From positions 1,940,397 to 2,004,396 of the forward strand of contig JALPQD010000076.1 of assembly GCA_023101885.1 (NCBI GenBank): 64,000 nt of DNA, written 5' to 3'. Each line of letters opens with the position of its first letter. The first letter of the stretch is position 1. Source of the DNA: Typhlomys cinereus. Taxonomy: Eukaryota; Chordata; Mammalia; Rodentia; Platacanthomyidae. Position numbers and translations under genes: made by a program. Positions 42,810-53,480 of the stretch are shown here, piece by piece. The notes under the pieces are model-generated. The model was not told where the DNA came from and did no database searches. It saw nothing but the letters and a program-made list of their open reading frames with translations.

Positions 42810-44464
42810 GAGTCCAGATCTGTTTTAATTCCAAAGCATAGTCGTCTTACACACTGTGCCAGATGTTCATTCCTAATTTCCAAAACCACTGCGGTAACGT
42901 GACCATGTAATATACGAACAATCCCGAGGGCTGTGAGATTCTATAGGAAGGAGATGTCCAGGATGTAAAAGGTATTGCAGGAAGCAAGAGTTATGCCGTA
43001 CTAGCCCAGGAGTCCTGTGAGCTCTGCACAGTAGCGACAAAGTCTCTTCTCTCCTGAACCCAAGAAAACCACAGAACACACATGAAGCTGTGGAATCTTA
43101 GGTAGCAGCAGATAGACCAGAGGATTCCTAGAGAAATCAGTCCTGGCCCAGAGGACTTTTCACCTTTTCCCGCTCCATCTCATTTCTAAGTAATTGGCCA
43201 GTTCACAAACGTGTGTATTACTGTGCATGTGCTAGAGAGACTGCCTTCTCTCCAGCAGGTTCACTGTGTTCAGGAAGCATTCCTTAATCAGCTGCCTGTG
43301 AGCCCAGTTACGGGGATGCGATTAAAGACAACAGTCTGTCTGAGAATATTCGCTGTCAGCCCTAAGGGTGCCAGGACTACTCTCAGGAGCTCTCCCCATC
43401 CTAACTCACTTCACTCTCAGTCCAGTGAGGAGGACGCTGCCTTTTTTTTGGGGGGGGGGGATTCAAACACTGGAACATAGGCTCCTGTCTTAACTATCTG
43501 CAAATTGTAGTGAAGAGTTTCTTGTTAAGTGATGAACCAAAAAAAATTTCTGCCTGAGCTTTATGCATAGTTTGCACAGATCTGTCCTACTTCCTAGCTC
43601 TTTCCAGAGACTAGATGGTTTTTTTTTTTCATTGTTGCTGTTAAAAACAATTTACCTCAGTGCCGGGCAACTATATGTAAGCTCAGTAACTTTTAAGGCA
43701 GACGGTGTGAGCCTGTCCTCTCTAACAGGAGGAAGAAGCAGCTCTGAATTGTCTGCCTCCTGTGATTACTAGGCAGGACACCAAGTTATAAACTCAGACC
43801 TCCTGGGAGCCCCCCTCAGAACTCTTGTGATCTGTTAAGTAGACAGCATTTCCTCAGGGTTGTTTCTGCTTTAATGACAGCCTCTACTCTAAAGATTGAA
43901 AGAGCAGAAGAGAGGCTAAACCTCTGGCCAGTTTCATTTCTTTTGAGTTTTACCTTTGCAGATAGACATGAGGAATTAAGAATACCAAGTCTTAGATGGC
44001 CAACAGGAGAGCAGATTCTGTCAGCTTAGCCAGACTTGTGCCTTTCTATAGTACTGCTTGGAAAATGGAAAAACTCTTTTAACTGGTCCTAGACTATATG
44101 TCCTTGTGAGATCTAATGGTTTGTCATCGTTTTTAAAATAATCTACAGAGAATTTTTTTTAAAGAATGTGACTTTATATTTCTCTAAAACTGACATTGTA
44201 TGAGTGTATAGATACTACTAAAATGATACATATCAATTCAATTTAAAACATGATTGGGGAGCTGGTGTAAGTCTGACTACCTGAACTTAGAATCAGTGTA
44301 AAGGTGGGTGGAGAGAACTCACCCACCTTTGAGCATGGGTGCAAAATTTTTTAATTTTACAAAAGAATGAAAATTATCCCTATCTGTTTTTTTCATTTTA
44401 AAAGTGTAATTATCATGCACAGTGTTAGTTGGTTCCTATAGTTCAGATAAACTGTTTCTGTAGG
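42810..44464. other. Intergenic DNA, no feature recognised
   Basis: Contains a G-run at 43450-43460 and short T-runs. None of its open frames look like a gene or have splice context. Confidence 0.45.
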
Positions 44465-44800
44465 TTCTCCCTTTCCCCTCACTCTACCTTGGACTTGCCC
44501 AGCCCTCATGGCGTCCTTTGCACCCTCATGTTATGTGTGTCTCCTTGCTGCCTCTCCTTCACCTCCTTTTCTGTATCATGGGCTCCTTTCCACTTTCATA
44601 GCTAGGCCCACATTCACTCCACTTCCATGCATGCATGTAGATGTCAGAAGCCAAGATCTGCATATAAAAGAAATGTGCATTTTGTCCTTCTGAGCCTGGG
44701 TTGCCTCACTTACTGTAATGCTTTCCATATCTGTCCACATTCCTGCCAAATGCATCTCCATGCCAGACAAGTACTTGAACATTTTATATTTTTATGTAAC
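44465..44800 (-). mobile_element. Old L1 fragment, - strand
   Basis: 'ttctgagcctgggttgcctc', 'acttactgtaatgctttcca' and 'atctgtccacattcctgcc' match the complement of the ORF2 3' end/3' UTR region of older rodent L1s. Confidence 0.5.
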
Positions 44801-44863
44801 AGTATTTTACCTCCAAATTGACAATAGTTTAGTGAGCTTATTGTTCTTAAAAATGGCATGAGG

Positions 44864-45150
44864 GCTGGAGAGATGGGTTAGAGGTTAAAGCATTTGCTTC
44901 CCAAGCAAAAGGACTTGAGTTCAGATCCCAGATCACATGCAAAAATGCTGGGTAGAAATGGCAATAGCATCTAATTCTGGCCCTGGTAGGTGGAGTCTGG
45001 GAAACCCCAGAGCAAAACAGCAAAGAGGTAGAAAAATCCCAGGTGATTCCTAATGTCACCCTTGGTCCTCCACAAGCAAACACACACTTAAGTGCCCTCT
45101 TCACACCTACACACAAACATACACACCCACACATGCAAAAAAAAAAAGGC
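44864..45150 (+). mobile_element. Older B2-superfamily SINE
   Basis: 'gagggctggagagatgggtt' head, 'cttgagttcagatcccagat', 'gtctgggaaaccccagagca', 'aatgtcacccttggtcctcc', then ACACAC-rich sequence and an A-run. Confidence 0.85.
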
Positions 45151-45246
45151 ATAATATATTTCCATTTTTTAAAATTTCAGTTATTTGAAACAATACATCT
45201 AATTTTTAATCAAAATTATGCAGAAGCAGCTTATTTTCTGTATATA

Positions 45247-45249
<3 letters not shown>

Positions 45250-45291
<42 letters not shown>
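45250..45291. repeat. (TG)n microsatellite
   Basis: About 42 uninterrupted bases of TG, probably the tail of the reversed SINE-like element at 45292-45560. Confidence 0.96.
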
Positions 45292-45295
<4 letters not shown>

Positions 45296-45560
45296 AGAGT
45301 AGGTATGTATGGGCACAAACATGCCACAGCGAGCATGACAATAGGGGACCACCTTGGATCCTCACTTTTCCACCTTGCTTGACACCATTCTCGTCATTGC
45401 TGCTGCGTGAGCCAAGTTGGCATCCCACAGTCTTCTGGCGATTCTCTTGTAGGCAGAATTACGGATATTTGTGCTGCTGCATGTGCCCTTTATGTGGGGT
45501 CTGGGATATTTCTGTAAGGCTTGCTATAAAGGTCTCCATTTTTACTCCCATCTTTAACTA
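45292..45560 (-). mobile_element. Old B2/B4-like rodent SINE, reverse orientation
   Basis: 'gaccaccttggatcctcact', 'tttccaccttgcttgacacc' and 'tatgtggggtctgggatatt' recall a reversed rodent SINE whose (CA)n tail is the TG tract before it. Diverged. Confidence 0.45.
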
Positions 45561-45603
45561 TACTGGTAGAAGTACACATGACTGCTTCTTAGGGATAAAA
45601 TTT

Positions 45604-45730
45604 CGCATTCTACTGCTGCTTCTGCTTCTGTTGCTGCTGCTTCTACCTCTGCTGCTTCTGCCTCTGCTGCTGCTTCTGTTGCTTCTACTGCTGCTGTTTC
45701 TGCGTTTGCTGCTGCTTCTGCTGCTGCAAC
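45604..45730. repeat. Imperfect (CTG/CTT)n trinucleotide repeat
   Basis: About 125 bases made almost wholly of CTG, CTT, TTG and CCT triplets in register. The same tract reads as poly-Leu on the + strand and as an Ala/Glu-rich frame on the - strand. I see no exon context for either. Confidence 0.93.
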
Positions 45731-45984
45731 TTCCAGTTTTTTTTTTTGTTTTTTGCTTTTTGGATTTTCTTTTTGGCTCATTGTCTTCCCAGTTTGGACC
45801 ATTGCTTGAAGTTTTAATTGAGTTATACCAGTTATTGGAAATTCATCTAATTTTAATGTCATTTTCTCACTTTTAGAAATTCTCATTTTTGATCCCTAAA
45901 AAAGCACCTGGCCGCTGTTTGTATTTCTTTAAACAGTCAATGTACTTATATTTATCATTAATAATTTGAATAAAGTGATGGGGC

Positions 45985-46080
45985 TAGATATTATGGAGCA
46001 TACCTGTAATCGCAGCATTTGAGAGGCACAAGTAGGATCTCTCTCTCTCTCTCTCTCTCTCCTCCCTCCTACCACCCTGT
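45985..46080 (+). mobile_element. B1 5' fragment followed by (CT)n
   Basis: 'gggctagatattatggagca', 'tacctgtaatcgcagcattt' and 'gagaggca' match the first half of B1, and (TC)n follows at 46038-46062. Confidence 0.6.
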
Positions 46081-46107
46081 GGGCACATCCATCTCACTTC
46101 CTGTTCT

Positions 46108-46245
46108 TTGTAAGTAATGTTTTATTGGAACACAACTATCCTATTTACATGTTGTCTCTGATGCTTCTGCATTACAGTGTTAAATTTAGGCAAGTAACCA
46201 ATATCTTGCCCATTACAGAAAAGTTTGCTGAGTCCTAGAATGCCC
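46108..46245 (+). repeat. Ancient mammalian MER-type repeat
   Basis: 'taatgttttattggaacaca', 'tatttacatgttgtctctga' and 'cagaaaagtttgctgagtcc' resemble a widespread ancient mammalian repeat; family name not assigned. Confidence 0.45.
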
Positions 46246-46845
46246 CTTTGGTGTCCCGGTTCATAGGAGTTCTCTGAACTTGCATAGGATACAAAGCTGC
46301 TTTGTTAAGAGGCTTCGATGTAATGGTTTAAGCAAGATGGCTCATTTCTCCTTCACATAGATGCCCAAGAGGCAGTCCAGTCCAGCGTCTTGGCTGCTGT
46401 TGGTGGAACCAGAGGTCAGTGATTCATAGGGTTGATCTGCCACTCTGCAGATTGTTTTCACTGGATGGGGAGCAAATCTGCCTTCTCCCTGTGGAAGAAG
46501 AGTAAAGATAATGTTTCCTTCCCTTGTAAGAGCATGATGCAGAAGTTACACACATCAATGACATACCACACTGGCCAGGGTTATGACACAAGTGGGGCTG
46601 AGCCATGTCTTTTGGTAGGTGTCAAGGGCTAGTAAAGCAGAAGGGAAACTACAGAGGGTTGTTGGTGCAGCACATTGCCAAAGGCATCTTCTGAACAGCT
46701 GCTAGAGCTTTGACAACCTCCAGGCTTGGAGACCGACTGGCTGCCTTCCTCGTACTTCCACTGTGTGCTTAGCTACAGCAATTTACCTCCTTACCTCTGC
46801 TATGCTTATATGGATGTTCATTGTTGTTGGGTATGTCCATGGGTG
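46246..46845. other. Intergenic DNA, no feature recognised
   Basis: Two or three overlapping short open frames on both strands; no splice or promoter context. Confidence 0.4.
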
Positions 46846-47138
46846 CTGGAGAGATGGCTTGCTGTGCAAGCATGAGGACCTGAGTTTGGCCCAATACCTC
46901 TGTGCAGTTACAGACAGTGCACACCCATAAACCCAGCACTGTGGTGGGGGAATCCCAGAGGCCCACTGGTCAGCCACTCTGGCCAAAAGGGTGAGCTGCA
47001 GGTTTAATGAATGAGCCCTATCTCAGAAAAATAAACTGGAGAAGAGATTAAGGATGACATCCTGATCTCAGCTCACCCAGATGATGCACACATACACACA
47101 CACACACGCGCACACACACACACACTCATACATGCAAT
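46846..47138 (+). mobile_element. B3-like SINE
   Basis: 'gtgctggagagatggcttgc' head, 'aagcatgaggacctgagttt', 'cccataaacccagcactgtg' and a long (AC)n tail at 47090-47128. Confidence 0.75.
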
Positions 47139-47239
47139 CATGCCCATTGTTTTCGGGTACTTATAGTAAGACTATTTTTAAGAGATCCAATCAAAGTAGG
47201 TTTTTAACAAAAAGCCTTATTTTATGACTTGAAAGTTCT

Positions 47240-47503
47240 ATGATAGAGGCAAGGAAAATGGCTCAGGGATTAAAATCTTCACCTCTAAGCAAAAGAACCT
47301 GAGTTTGAATCCCAGATCCCCTGTAAAAATGCTTGGTGGAAATGATGGTGGCCTACAATTCTGGCCTTGGAAATGGAGCAAAACAGTAAGGAGGTCAAGC
47401 CATCCAGGATGATTCCTGAAGTCACCCTTGGGCCTCCTCAGGCACACACATTCAAGTGCTTTCTTGTGTACATACACACATATATGCAAAAAAAAAAAAA
47501 AAG
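47240..47503 (+). mobile_element. Older B2-superfamily SINE
   Basis: 'aatggctcagggattaaaat', 'ctgagtttgaatcccagatc', 'cctgaagtcacccttgggcc' and a terminal A-run at 47489-47502. Confidence 0.82.
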
Positions 47504-47533
47504 TTCTGATAGAACTTGTGTTTTTTATTTTAT

Positions 47534-47806
47534 TTTAAATTTTTTTATTATTATTTATTCAATTGTGCGTGTATGTGTGTATGTGTGTGTGTGTAGAACC
47601 ACGGATGAATTCAGGAACCACCATGGACCGCCTCCACTTCCTCCTTGTTTACTCTACTCCGGGATTCACAGGCTCCACCCTACCAGGACCAGAAATGCAG
47701 CCCGCCCCCGCTTCCGCCTGGCATCTATACATGGGGTCTAAGATCTGAACTCAGGACCTTCTGCCTGCAAGGTAGAGGCTTAACCCCTGAGCCACCTCTC
47801 CAGCCC
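47534..47806 (-). mobile_element. Young B2-superfamily SINE, reverse orientation
   Basis: On the + strand: 'tttattattatttattcaat', a GTGTGTATGTG block, 'ggaccgcctccacttcctcc' and 'gagccacctctccagcccc'. Similar GTTTTTTATTTTA sequences lie on both sides. Confidence 0.9.
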
Positions 47807-47894
47807 CAGTTTTTTTATTTTAAAAAGTGACCCCTTTCAAATCTGTTTAAAGTTTTATCAACTGAATAAATAATTGATAAGAAGAGCAACACTT

Positions 47895-48233
47895 TTTTTT
47901 GCAAATTCAAATTATTTAATTTGTTGAAAGTTTTCCTTTTAACATGTATATATATTGAAAGAATATTACAACTTACAATTCAACTCACTGTTCAAATGTT
48001 TTCAAAAATGGTGTGTGAATATATTTCCCCTGTGTGAATATACTTGTGAATGTATTTAAGCTATATTTTTGGCAGCACAATATTTCTTTTAAATTTTTTT
48101 ATTTATTTTTAATTTGTTTTATTTCTTCCACTCATACAAAGTTGATAAGTACCCCATTCTCCTCCCTCCCTCCACCCCTCCCTGGATCCCCTTGCGTCCT
48201 CCCCACTTTTTCCCTTTCCTTTCCCCCCTCCCT
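47895..48233 (-). mobile_element. LINE-1 3' end with 3' transduced flank, - strand
   Basis: Bounded by a 17-bp duplication, TAAGAAGAGCAACACTT, at 47878-47894 and 48233-48249. Read on the - strand: about 150 bases of L1 3' UTR (G/A-rich, 48086-48230), then about 185 bases of AT-rich non-L1 sequence (47901-48085) with an ATTAAA near its end (complement of 47915-47920), then a terminal A-run. It belongs to a different L1 subfamily from the copies at 22391 and 58068. Confidence 0.75.
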
Positions 48234-48984
48234 AAGAAGAGCAACACTTAAAAATAATTTTGCCCCAAACAATAGTGGACTAAATTCCTTCCTGATTCAA
48301 GAATTTGCTCAGTTCCTACATATTGTTTAATTTGATGCTGGTCTGAATAAGTGATTCTGTACTTTTAAAACTCAATATTTTCTGAAAACAATGAGTATTT
48401 TTCATGGACCCGTTACAAGATAACCAGTGAGAAGTAACAGAGTTTGTGCTGTCCAGAATGGTAGCCATTTGGCCATGGAACCTTTGAAATATGGCAAGTA
48501 CAATTGAAAACTAAACCGTAAAACCTGGTGCTCATTTAAGTGTGTTTAGAACAACTTGGATTTAGGAGCCCACGTTTTTATGAATTCTAAATGCAATTAC
48601 TGAGATATAAAATTCACACTGAATTTCAAAGATTTAGTGCAGAAAACATTGTGTTAATACTTTATGTTGGTGTTACGTGCTTTATGTTATGATGTAGTTA
48701 GGGTCTTATGCACACTTAACCATTATTGAGTTGCATCCCCATCCCTATATATTATATTTACATAAGCCATTCAACGTGGCTTTCTCTCAGGGCATGCTGC
48801 TTTCAGTGCGACTCCCTGTGGCTCCAGGACTACATACAGCATATATACTTGGAAGAGAAATAAATTGGAAATATTTAATCTGCTTCCTGTTTTTTCAGTC
48901 ACTTGCACCAACTACTAAGAAGTTGCAGCAGATCTGAAATCCTGTTTTCACTGCACTGTTGTTCATCAGAGTTCTTACTTGTCT

Positions 48985-49490
48985 TTAATTTTATGTGACA
49001 GTTTCATACATGTACATTGTCAAGCTAAGTTGTTCTTACCACAACACCAGATCCCATCCTCCCTTCTTCTCCCATTATATACTCTTCTCTTCCCAACCAG
49101 TCTCCCTCCAATTTTCATGTCTTGTTGCATGTGTGGTCCATGGGGTTTCATCAGAATTGCCTGCATTAGCATGTGCCTGGGCGCCTGGGCATGAATGATA
49201 CCACTGGAGAAAGTAGCTCCCCTTCCACAGCCAGAATTACCCCCATTGATCCCTCAGAAAGGTGTGGTGTCATCTCATGAGGTCTTCCCCCCTTCCTTGA
49301 TGAAATGTTGACAGGCCCAACTTGTGGAGGTAAGCACAATGAGTTTAGGGGTGCAGCAGCCCTATCATGTCCAGAAGACCCTTTAGTGGCATCCCTCCCT
49401 CTCTGGCTGGCTCTGACATTCTTTCTGCCCCCTTCTACCATGATATTCCCTGCACTTTGGGGTTCAGGGTGACACAGGTGCAAATAAGAT
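48985..49490 (-). mobile_element. Old Lx-like L1 3' UTR, - strand
   Basis: 'tgtgtggtccatggggtttc', 'gaaatgttgacaggcccaac', 'cctatcatgtccagaagacc' and 'ctgacattctttctgccccc' match the complement of the 3' UTR of older rodent L1s. Confidence 0.6.
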
Positions 49491-50197
49491 CACACTCTCC
49501 ATGCTCTATTCCACACTGCTTAGCTTATACTACACAAGGCTCCTGGGCCTGCCCACAGCTTCTGGTACCAACCCCTCCTTCCAGAACTCTGCACCCTGCA
49601 CTCTGAAGCTTGGTCACTCACCACGGGCCATTTCTCTTGTGAGAGATAAGCACCAGCCTTTCCTCGCCCTCTTTTCTTCACCCTTCTCCAGCAGCTGCAA
49701 CAAGTAGTATGTGAGTAGTACACCTCAAGATGGGCAGGCCTCCACTATTGTATTTTCCAGTATTTGATAACATTTGGATCTCCCACATTAGACTGTGTAA
49801 TTAATCCCAGGGCCTTATCTCGTTTGTTTATTTGGGTTTGTTTTTGTATCATGAATACTTAGCATTGGAATTCCTTAACTGTTTTTTAATTGCATGATTA
49901 ATGCATTGGGAAAAGAGTTAGTTTGGAATTCCCCTGGTAACCTTTCTCCACACAGGCATTGAACTATGCTGCTGGATTAAAAGTCATCTTCCCCACTTAG
50001 TAGTAGTTTGACATGAGGCAAATTATTTACCCTCCTTGTGCCTAGTTGGTAAAATAGAATGCCCGTCTCATAGTTTGATTGTGTACATTTACATGTTAGC
50101 CTAAGATAATTAAATGTGCAAAGTAAACATGAATTAATGCATGCATGAGCTATTATTGTTGTCATGATAGTCTAAACTATTTTTCTCTTTCTCTCAG
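49491..50197. other. Intergenic DNA, no feature recognised
   Basis: No clear repeat or gene. It ends in a strong pyrimidine tract and AG, discussed as a candidate exon boundary. Confidence 0.4.
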
Positions 50198-50280
50198 GCT
50201 CCCAACCACAAGTTTTAACTGGATTTCGAAAGCCTAGTGTTACAGAAACCAATGAACTAGGAAGAAAAATCCAGTTCTGA
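50198..50280 (+). other. Candidate cryptic terminal exon
   Basis: A strong acceptor-like tract (TTTTTCTCTTTCTCTCAG|) precedes 27 codons in the phase that NUP58 exons 13-15 would supply, ending in TGA at 50278, with AATAAA at 50368. The predicted peptide (SQPQVLTGFRKPSVTETNEL...) is not one I recognise. It lies beyond the NUP58 poly(A) signal, so use would need read-through or another transcript. Confidence 0.2.
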
Positions 50281-50582
50281 GTAGTCATTGAATCAACAAA
50301 TATCTACTTTGCATGGAACTTCCAACACTCATTTTGTGACTCATTACTTAAGAAGAGTAATACAAGGAATAAAGGGAGTTGGTCAAGATGCTTAGAATTC
50401 AGGAAAGAAAACTTGACCTAACATATCACATTCTTGATCCTGTAATTCGGACATTGTTAACCTCATTCAGTTGCAATGTATTGTGGAAAATTTGCAGAAG
50501 TAGAAAAATTAATACAAAATAAAATGGGCCAAATGTAGTGAGTTTACTATTTATAATTGTACAACTCTTTAAAAATACCTTT

Positions 50583-50838
50583 TTGAGGGCTGGAGAGATA
50601 GCCTCACAAGCAGGTCTTGAATTAACACCAGGTGGAAATGGCTGCCTGCATTTCTGGTCCTGGTGGACAGAGCCTGGAAAATCCCAGAGCAAAGCAAAAG
50701 GAAGGTGGAATCAATCAAGGATGATTCCCAAAGTCTCCCTTGGTCTTCCACAGGGACACATAGTACCGTTTCTCACACACACACACAAACACACACACAC
50801 ACACACATGCGCGCGTGCTAAATGAATAAAGTTTTTTT
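50583..50838 (+). mobile_element. B2-superfamily SINE with internal deletion
   Basis: 'gagggctggagagatagcct' head jumps straight to 'caccaggtggaaatggctgc' in the body, so the A/B-box part is mostly missing. It ends in (CA)n, ATGAATAAAG and A/T-rich sequence. Confidence 0.78.
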
Positions 50839-50844
50839 TAAAAA

Positions 50845-51250
50845 ATGCCTTTTTGAGATATAATTCACATACTATGCAATCTGAAGTTAACAATTCAATG
50901 GTTTTGATGGTAGTCACAAGTTGTACAATATCATCACAATCTGGTTTGAGAACATTTGGTGACCACAAAAGAAACCATATAGACATCAGCCTTCCCCTAC
51001 ATTCCTTATCTCCACCACCCCAACTCCTTCAACCACCTGTTCTCTGACATTCTGGATATTTCATGGAACATGACCAGATCCTTTTAACTAGCACAAGGAT
51101 TTTAAGGAGAGTCTGTATCAGTGCTTCATTCCTTTCTATTGACAAATAGCGCTCAATTGTGTGGCTGACACATCCATTCATCAGTTGATGAGCACCAGTA
51201 TTATGTCCTCTGTCAGGATCGGTAGACAGGTGTCTGTGTGTGAACAAATC
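50845..51250 (-). mobile_element. Ancient mammalian L1 (L1M-type) 3' end, - strand
   Basis: 'tttttgagatataattcaca', 'atcaccatatcatcacaatc'-like text, 'aaagaaaccatatagacatc', 'gtgcttcattcctttctatt' and 'cattcatcagttgatgagca' follow the complement of old mammalian L1 3' ends in order. Confidence 0.75.
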
Positions 51251-51339
51251 GTTAACAGACCACAAAGAGCCAGTTTTGTGGTTCAGCTACCCATCCTTGT
51301 TAATAAGACTTCAAATTGACAGCAAAAAGCAGGAAAGGG

Positions 51340-51547
51340 GGGCTGGAGAGATGACTCAGGGGTTAAGCCTCTGCCTTGCAGGCAGAAGGTCCTGAGTTTG
51401 GATCCTAGACCCCACATATAGACGCCAGGCAGAAGCAGGCACAGCCTGTGTTTCTGGTCCTGGTAGGGCAGGAGCCTGTGAATCCCAGGGCAGAGTAAAC
51501 AAGGAGGAGTGTAGGCGTCCATGGTGGTTCCCGAATTCGCCCGTGGT

Positions 51548-51591
<44 letters not shown>

Positions 51592-51648
51592 GCGCACACA
51601 CACACAATTGAATAAATAAAAAAAAATTAAAAAAAATAAAATAAAATA
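51340..51648 (+). mobile_element. Young B2-superfamily SINE
   Basis: Target duplication AAAAAGCAGGAAAGGG at 51324-51339 and AAAAAGCAGAAAAGGG ending at 51664 (one mismatch). Complete element with (AC)n at 51552-51583 and a long TTGAATAAATAAAAAAAAAT tail extending into (AAAAT)n. Confidence 0.92.
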
Positions 51649-51689
51649 AAAAAGCAGAAAAGGGAAATTTCTTCAATATAACGATATTG

Positions 51690-52140
51690 AAAGAGACTAT
51701 GTTGATTCTAGTCCAGTTGTTTCCTCTTCAAAGTCTGAGCAGAAGAGCTTGGGAGGGGAGGCGGTCTGCAAGCAGTTGTGCTCCAGCTGTGGCTCTGCCC
51801 ACTGTGCTGCCAAGTCATCAGAGATGTGCCAATCTTCTTGACACAACACCTCCTCTGTCTGGTGTTGGTTCCTCTCTGCTTACAGCATGAAATTCCTGGG
51901 GGGATTTTCAGACCTCAGGGTCCATTCCTTTGACAGTCCAGACAGAGCCAGAATAGGGGGAGGGGGATCATTTCCTCACTTTTAGTTTTACTGCCCAGTT
52001 ACAAAATCATTTCAGTTATCTTGAGGTATATTCCAAAGAGTAGAATTTTCAGTTCATGTGATAACCAACTATATTCACCATCTTAGAGAACTGACAAACT
52101 TTCAAAAGTGAATATGCCATTTTCATTCTTACCAGAGGTG
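51690..52140. other. Intergenic DNA, no feature recognised
   Basis: Nothing recognised. Confidence 0.4.
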
Positions 52141-52144
52141 TATG

Positions 52145-52346
52145 AGACGCCACGCGGAAGCGGGGGCGGCCTGCGTTTCTGGTCCTGGAAGGGCGGAGCC
52201 TGTGAATCCCGGGGCAGAGTAAACAAAGAGGTGGAGGCGTCCATGGTGGTTCCCGAATTCGTCCGTGGTTCTACACACACATACGTACACATGTACACAC
52301 ACGCAAACACGTACAATTGAATAAATAATAATAATTAAAAAATTTT
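52145..52346 (+). mobile_element. 5'-truncated young B2-superfamily SINE
   Basis: Begins abruptly in the body ('gacgccacgcggaagcgggg'). The tRNA-like head with its A and B boxes is missing, while the 3' part and tail are almost consensus. Confidence 0.88.
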
Positions 52347-52469
52347 TAAAGAGAATAAATACACCAAAACAAACCAAAAAACCCTCTTGGAACGCACATT
52401 CTAGTTGGAGCCAGGCTCCACTTCCTAAAATTTCTGTAACCTTTGAAAATAGTACCCGCTGGGGACCAA

Positions 52470-52795
52470 GAACTTCTGGCTGGGGAGATGACAGTGTTTG
52501 AAGTCTTTGCATCACAAGCAAAAAAACCTGTGTTTGGATTCCCCGATCCCACATAAAAATGACAGGCAGATACGGCAGGTGGCCTGTAATTCCAGTCCTG
52601 GAAGGCAGAGTCTGGGAAACCCCAGAGCAAAGCAATAAAATGGAAGAGCAATGCAGGAAGATTCCCGATGTCACCCTTGGGCCCCCATAGACATGAACAC
52701 TCCAGTGCACTCTTACACATCCCCCACCTACCCCCATGTACACACACACACACACACATGCGCATGCACAAAAGCAACACTACCACCAAAACAAA
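52470..52795 (+). mobile_element. Older B2-superfamily SINE
   Basis: 'ggctggggagatgacagtgt' head, 'tgtttggattccccgatccc', 'gagtctgggaaaccccagag', 'gatgtcacccttgggccccc', (AC)n at 52740-52758. Confidence 0.82.
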
Positions 52796-52879
52796 AAGTG
52801 AACTTCAGTTGAACACTTCATATTCAGTCCCTAACACTGCTTCACCTCACACTTTGATTTCAGAGAGACAGCTCCTTTC

Positions 52880-53155
52880 CTTAACATCACAAGACAATCT
52901 CAGTCTGCTTCGAACTCTCCTTCTGCAACCCCTTCAGACTCTCTGCTTTTATTGGACTGAAGAAAATTGAGACCTTTCTCTGGTTAGGCCGAGTCTTAAG
53001 GGAATGCAGTGACTGCTTTAATCTTCCATCTCGATTACCGCGAAAGGCTGTTTCTCTTGCTATTGGTCTGCTTACTGGGGTAGGACTTTTAGTTGCTTTT
53101 TCAAATTTATTTTCCTTTGCATCCACAATCTGGCTGTTTGGCCTGAGATGCCTAG
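52880..53155. other. Unrecognised stretch open on both strands
   Basis: On the - strand 79 codons are open from an ATG (53126 to 52887). On the + strand about 90 codons are open without an ATG, ending in a hydrophobic stretch and TGA near 53150. CpG content is slightly raised. I recognise neither product; chance or an old pseudogene piece are the default readings. Confidence 0.15.
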
Positions 53156-53404
53156 TTTGAGGTACTTCTTGGTTTGGGAGAGTTTTTGCGTGTGGATGTT
53201 GTCATGATTACTATGATGGTCTGTTCTGCCATTCAGTTTTCCTGATTATTACAAATAGAAACCCTGGACAAGACAGAAAACGACTTGATTTTGCAAAGTA
53301 CGTAACTGAAGGCAGGCTGTGGAAAGAACACAACTTGGAGAACTCCACAAGCATATGTGGAGTAAGTCTCATTACTTACTGTTTGTTTTTAAACAGTGTG
53401 TGGG

Positions 53405-53480
53405 GGGGTGGCTTTTCAATCGTTCTTTCTTCTTTCTCTTTTCTTTCTTTTTTTCTTTCTTTTATTCTTTTTTACTTCTC
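53405..53480. repeat. Pyrimidine-rich (CTTT)n patch
   Basis: A G-run at 53403-53409, then TTCTTTCTTTTC units to about 53477. Confidence 0.8.

Noticed and set aside
45043..45876. 277-codon + strand frame containing poly-Leu
   Set aside because: It is a concatenation of a SINE, a (TG)n tract, another SINE and the CTG/CTT repeat; no splice or promoter context.
48890..48937. Acceptor-like TTTTTTCAG followed by a short open frame
   Set aside because: Only 12 codons follow, with no donor, no conserved peptide and no nearby canonical poly(A) signal that I could tie to it.
52129..52789. 208- and 147-codon - strand frames
   Set aside because: They run through two adjacent SINEs, and their peptides match those of other SINE copies.
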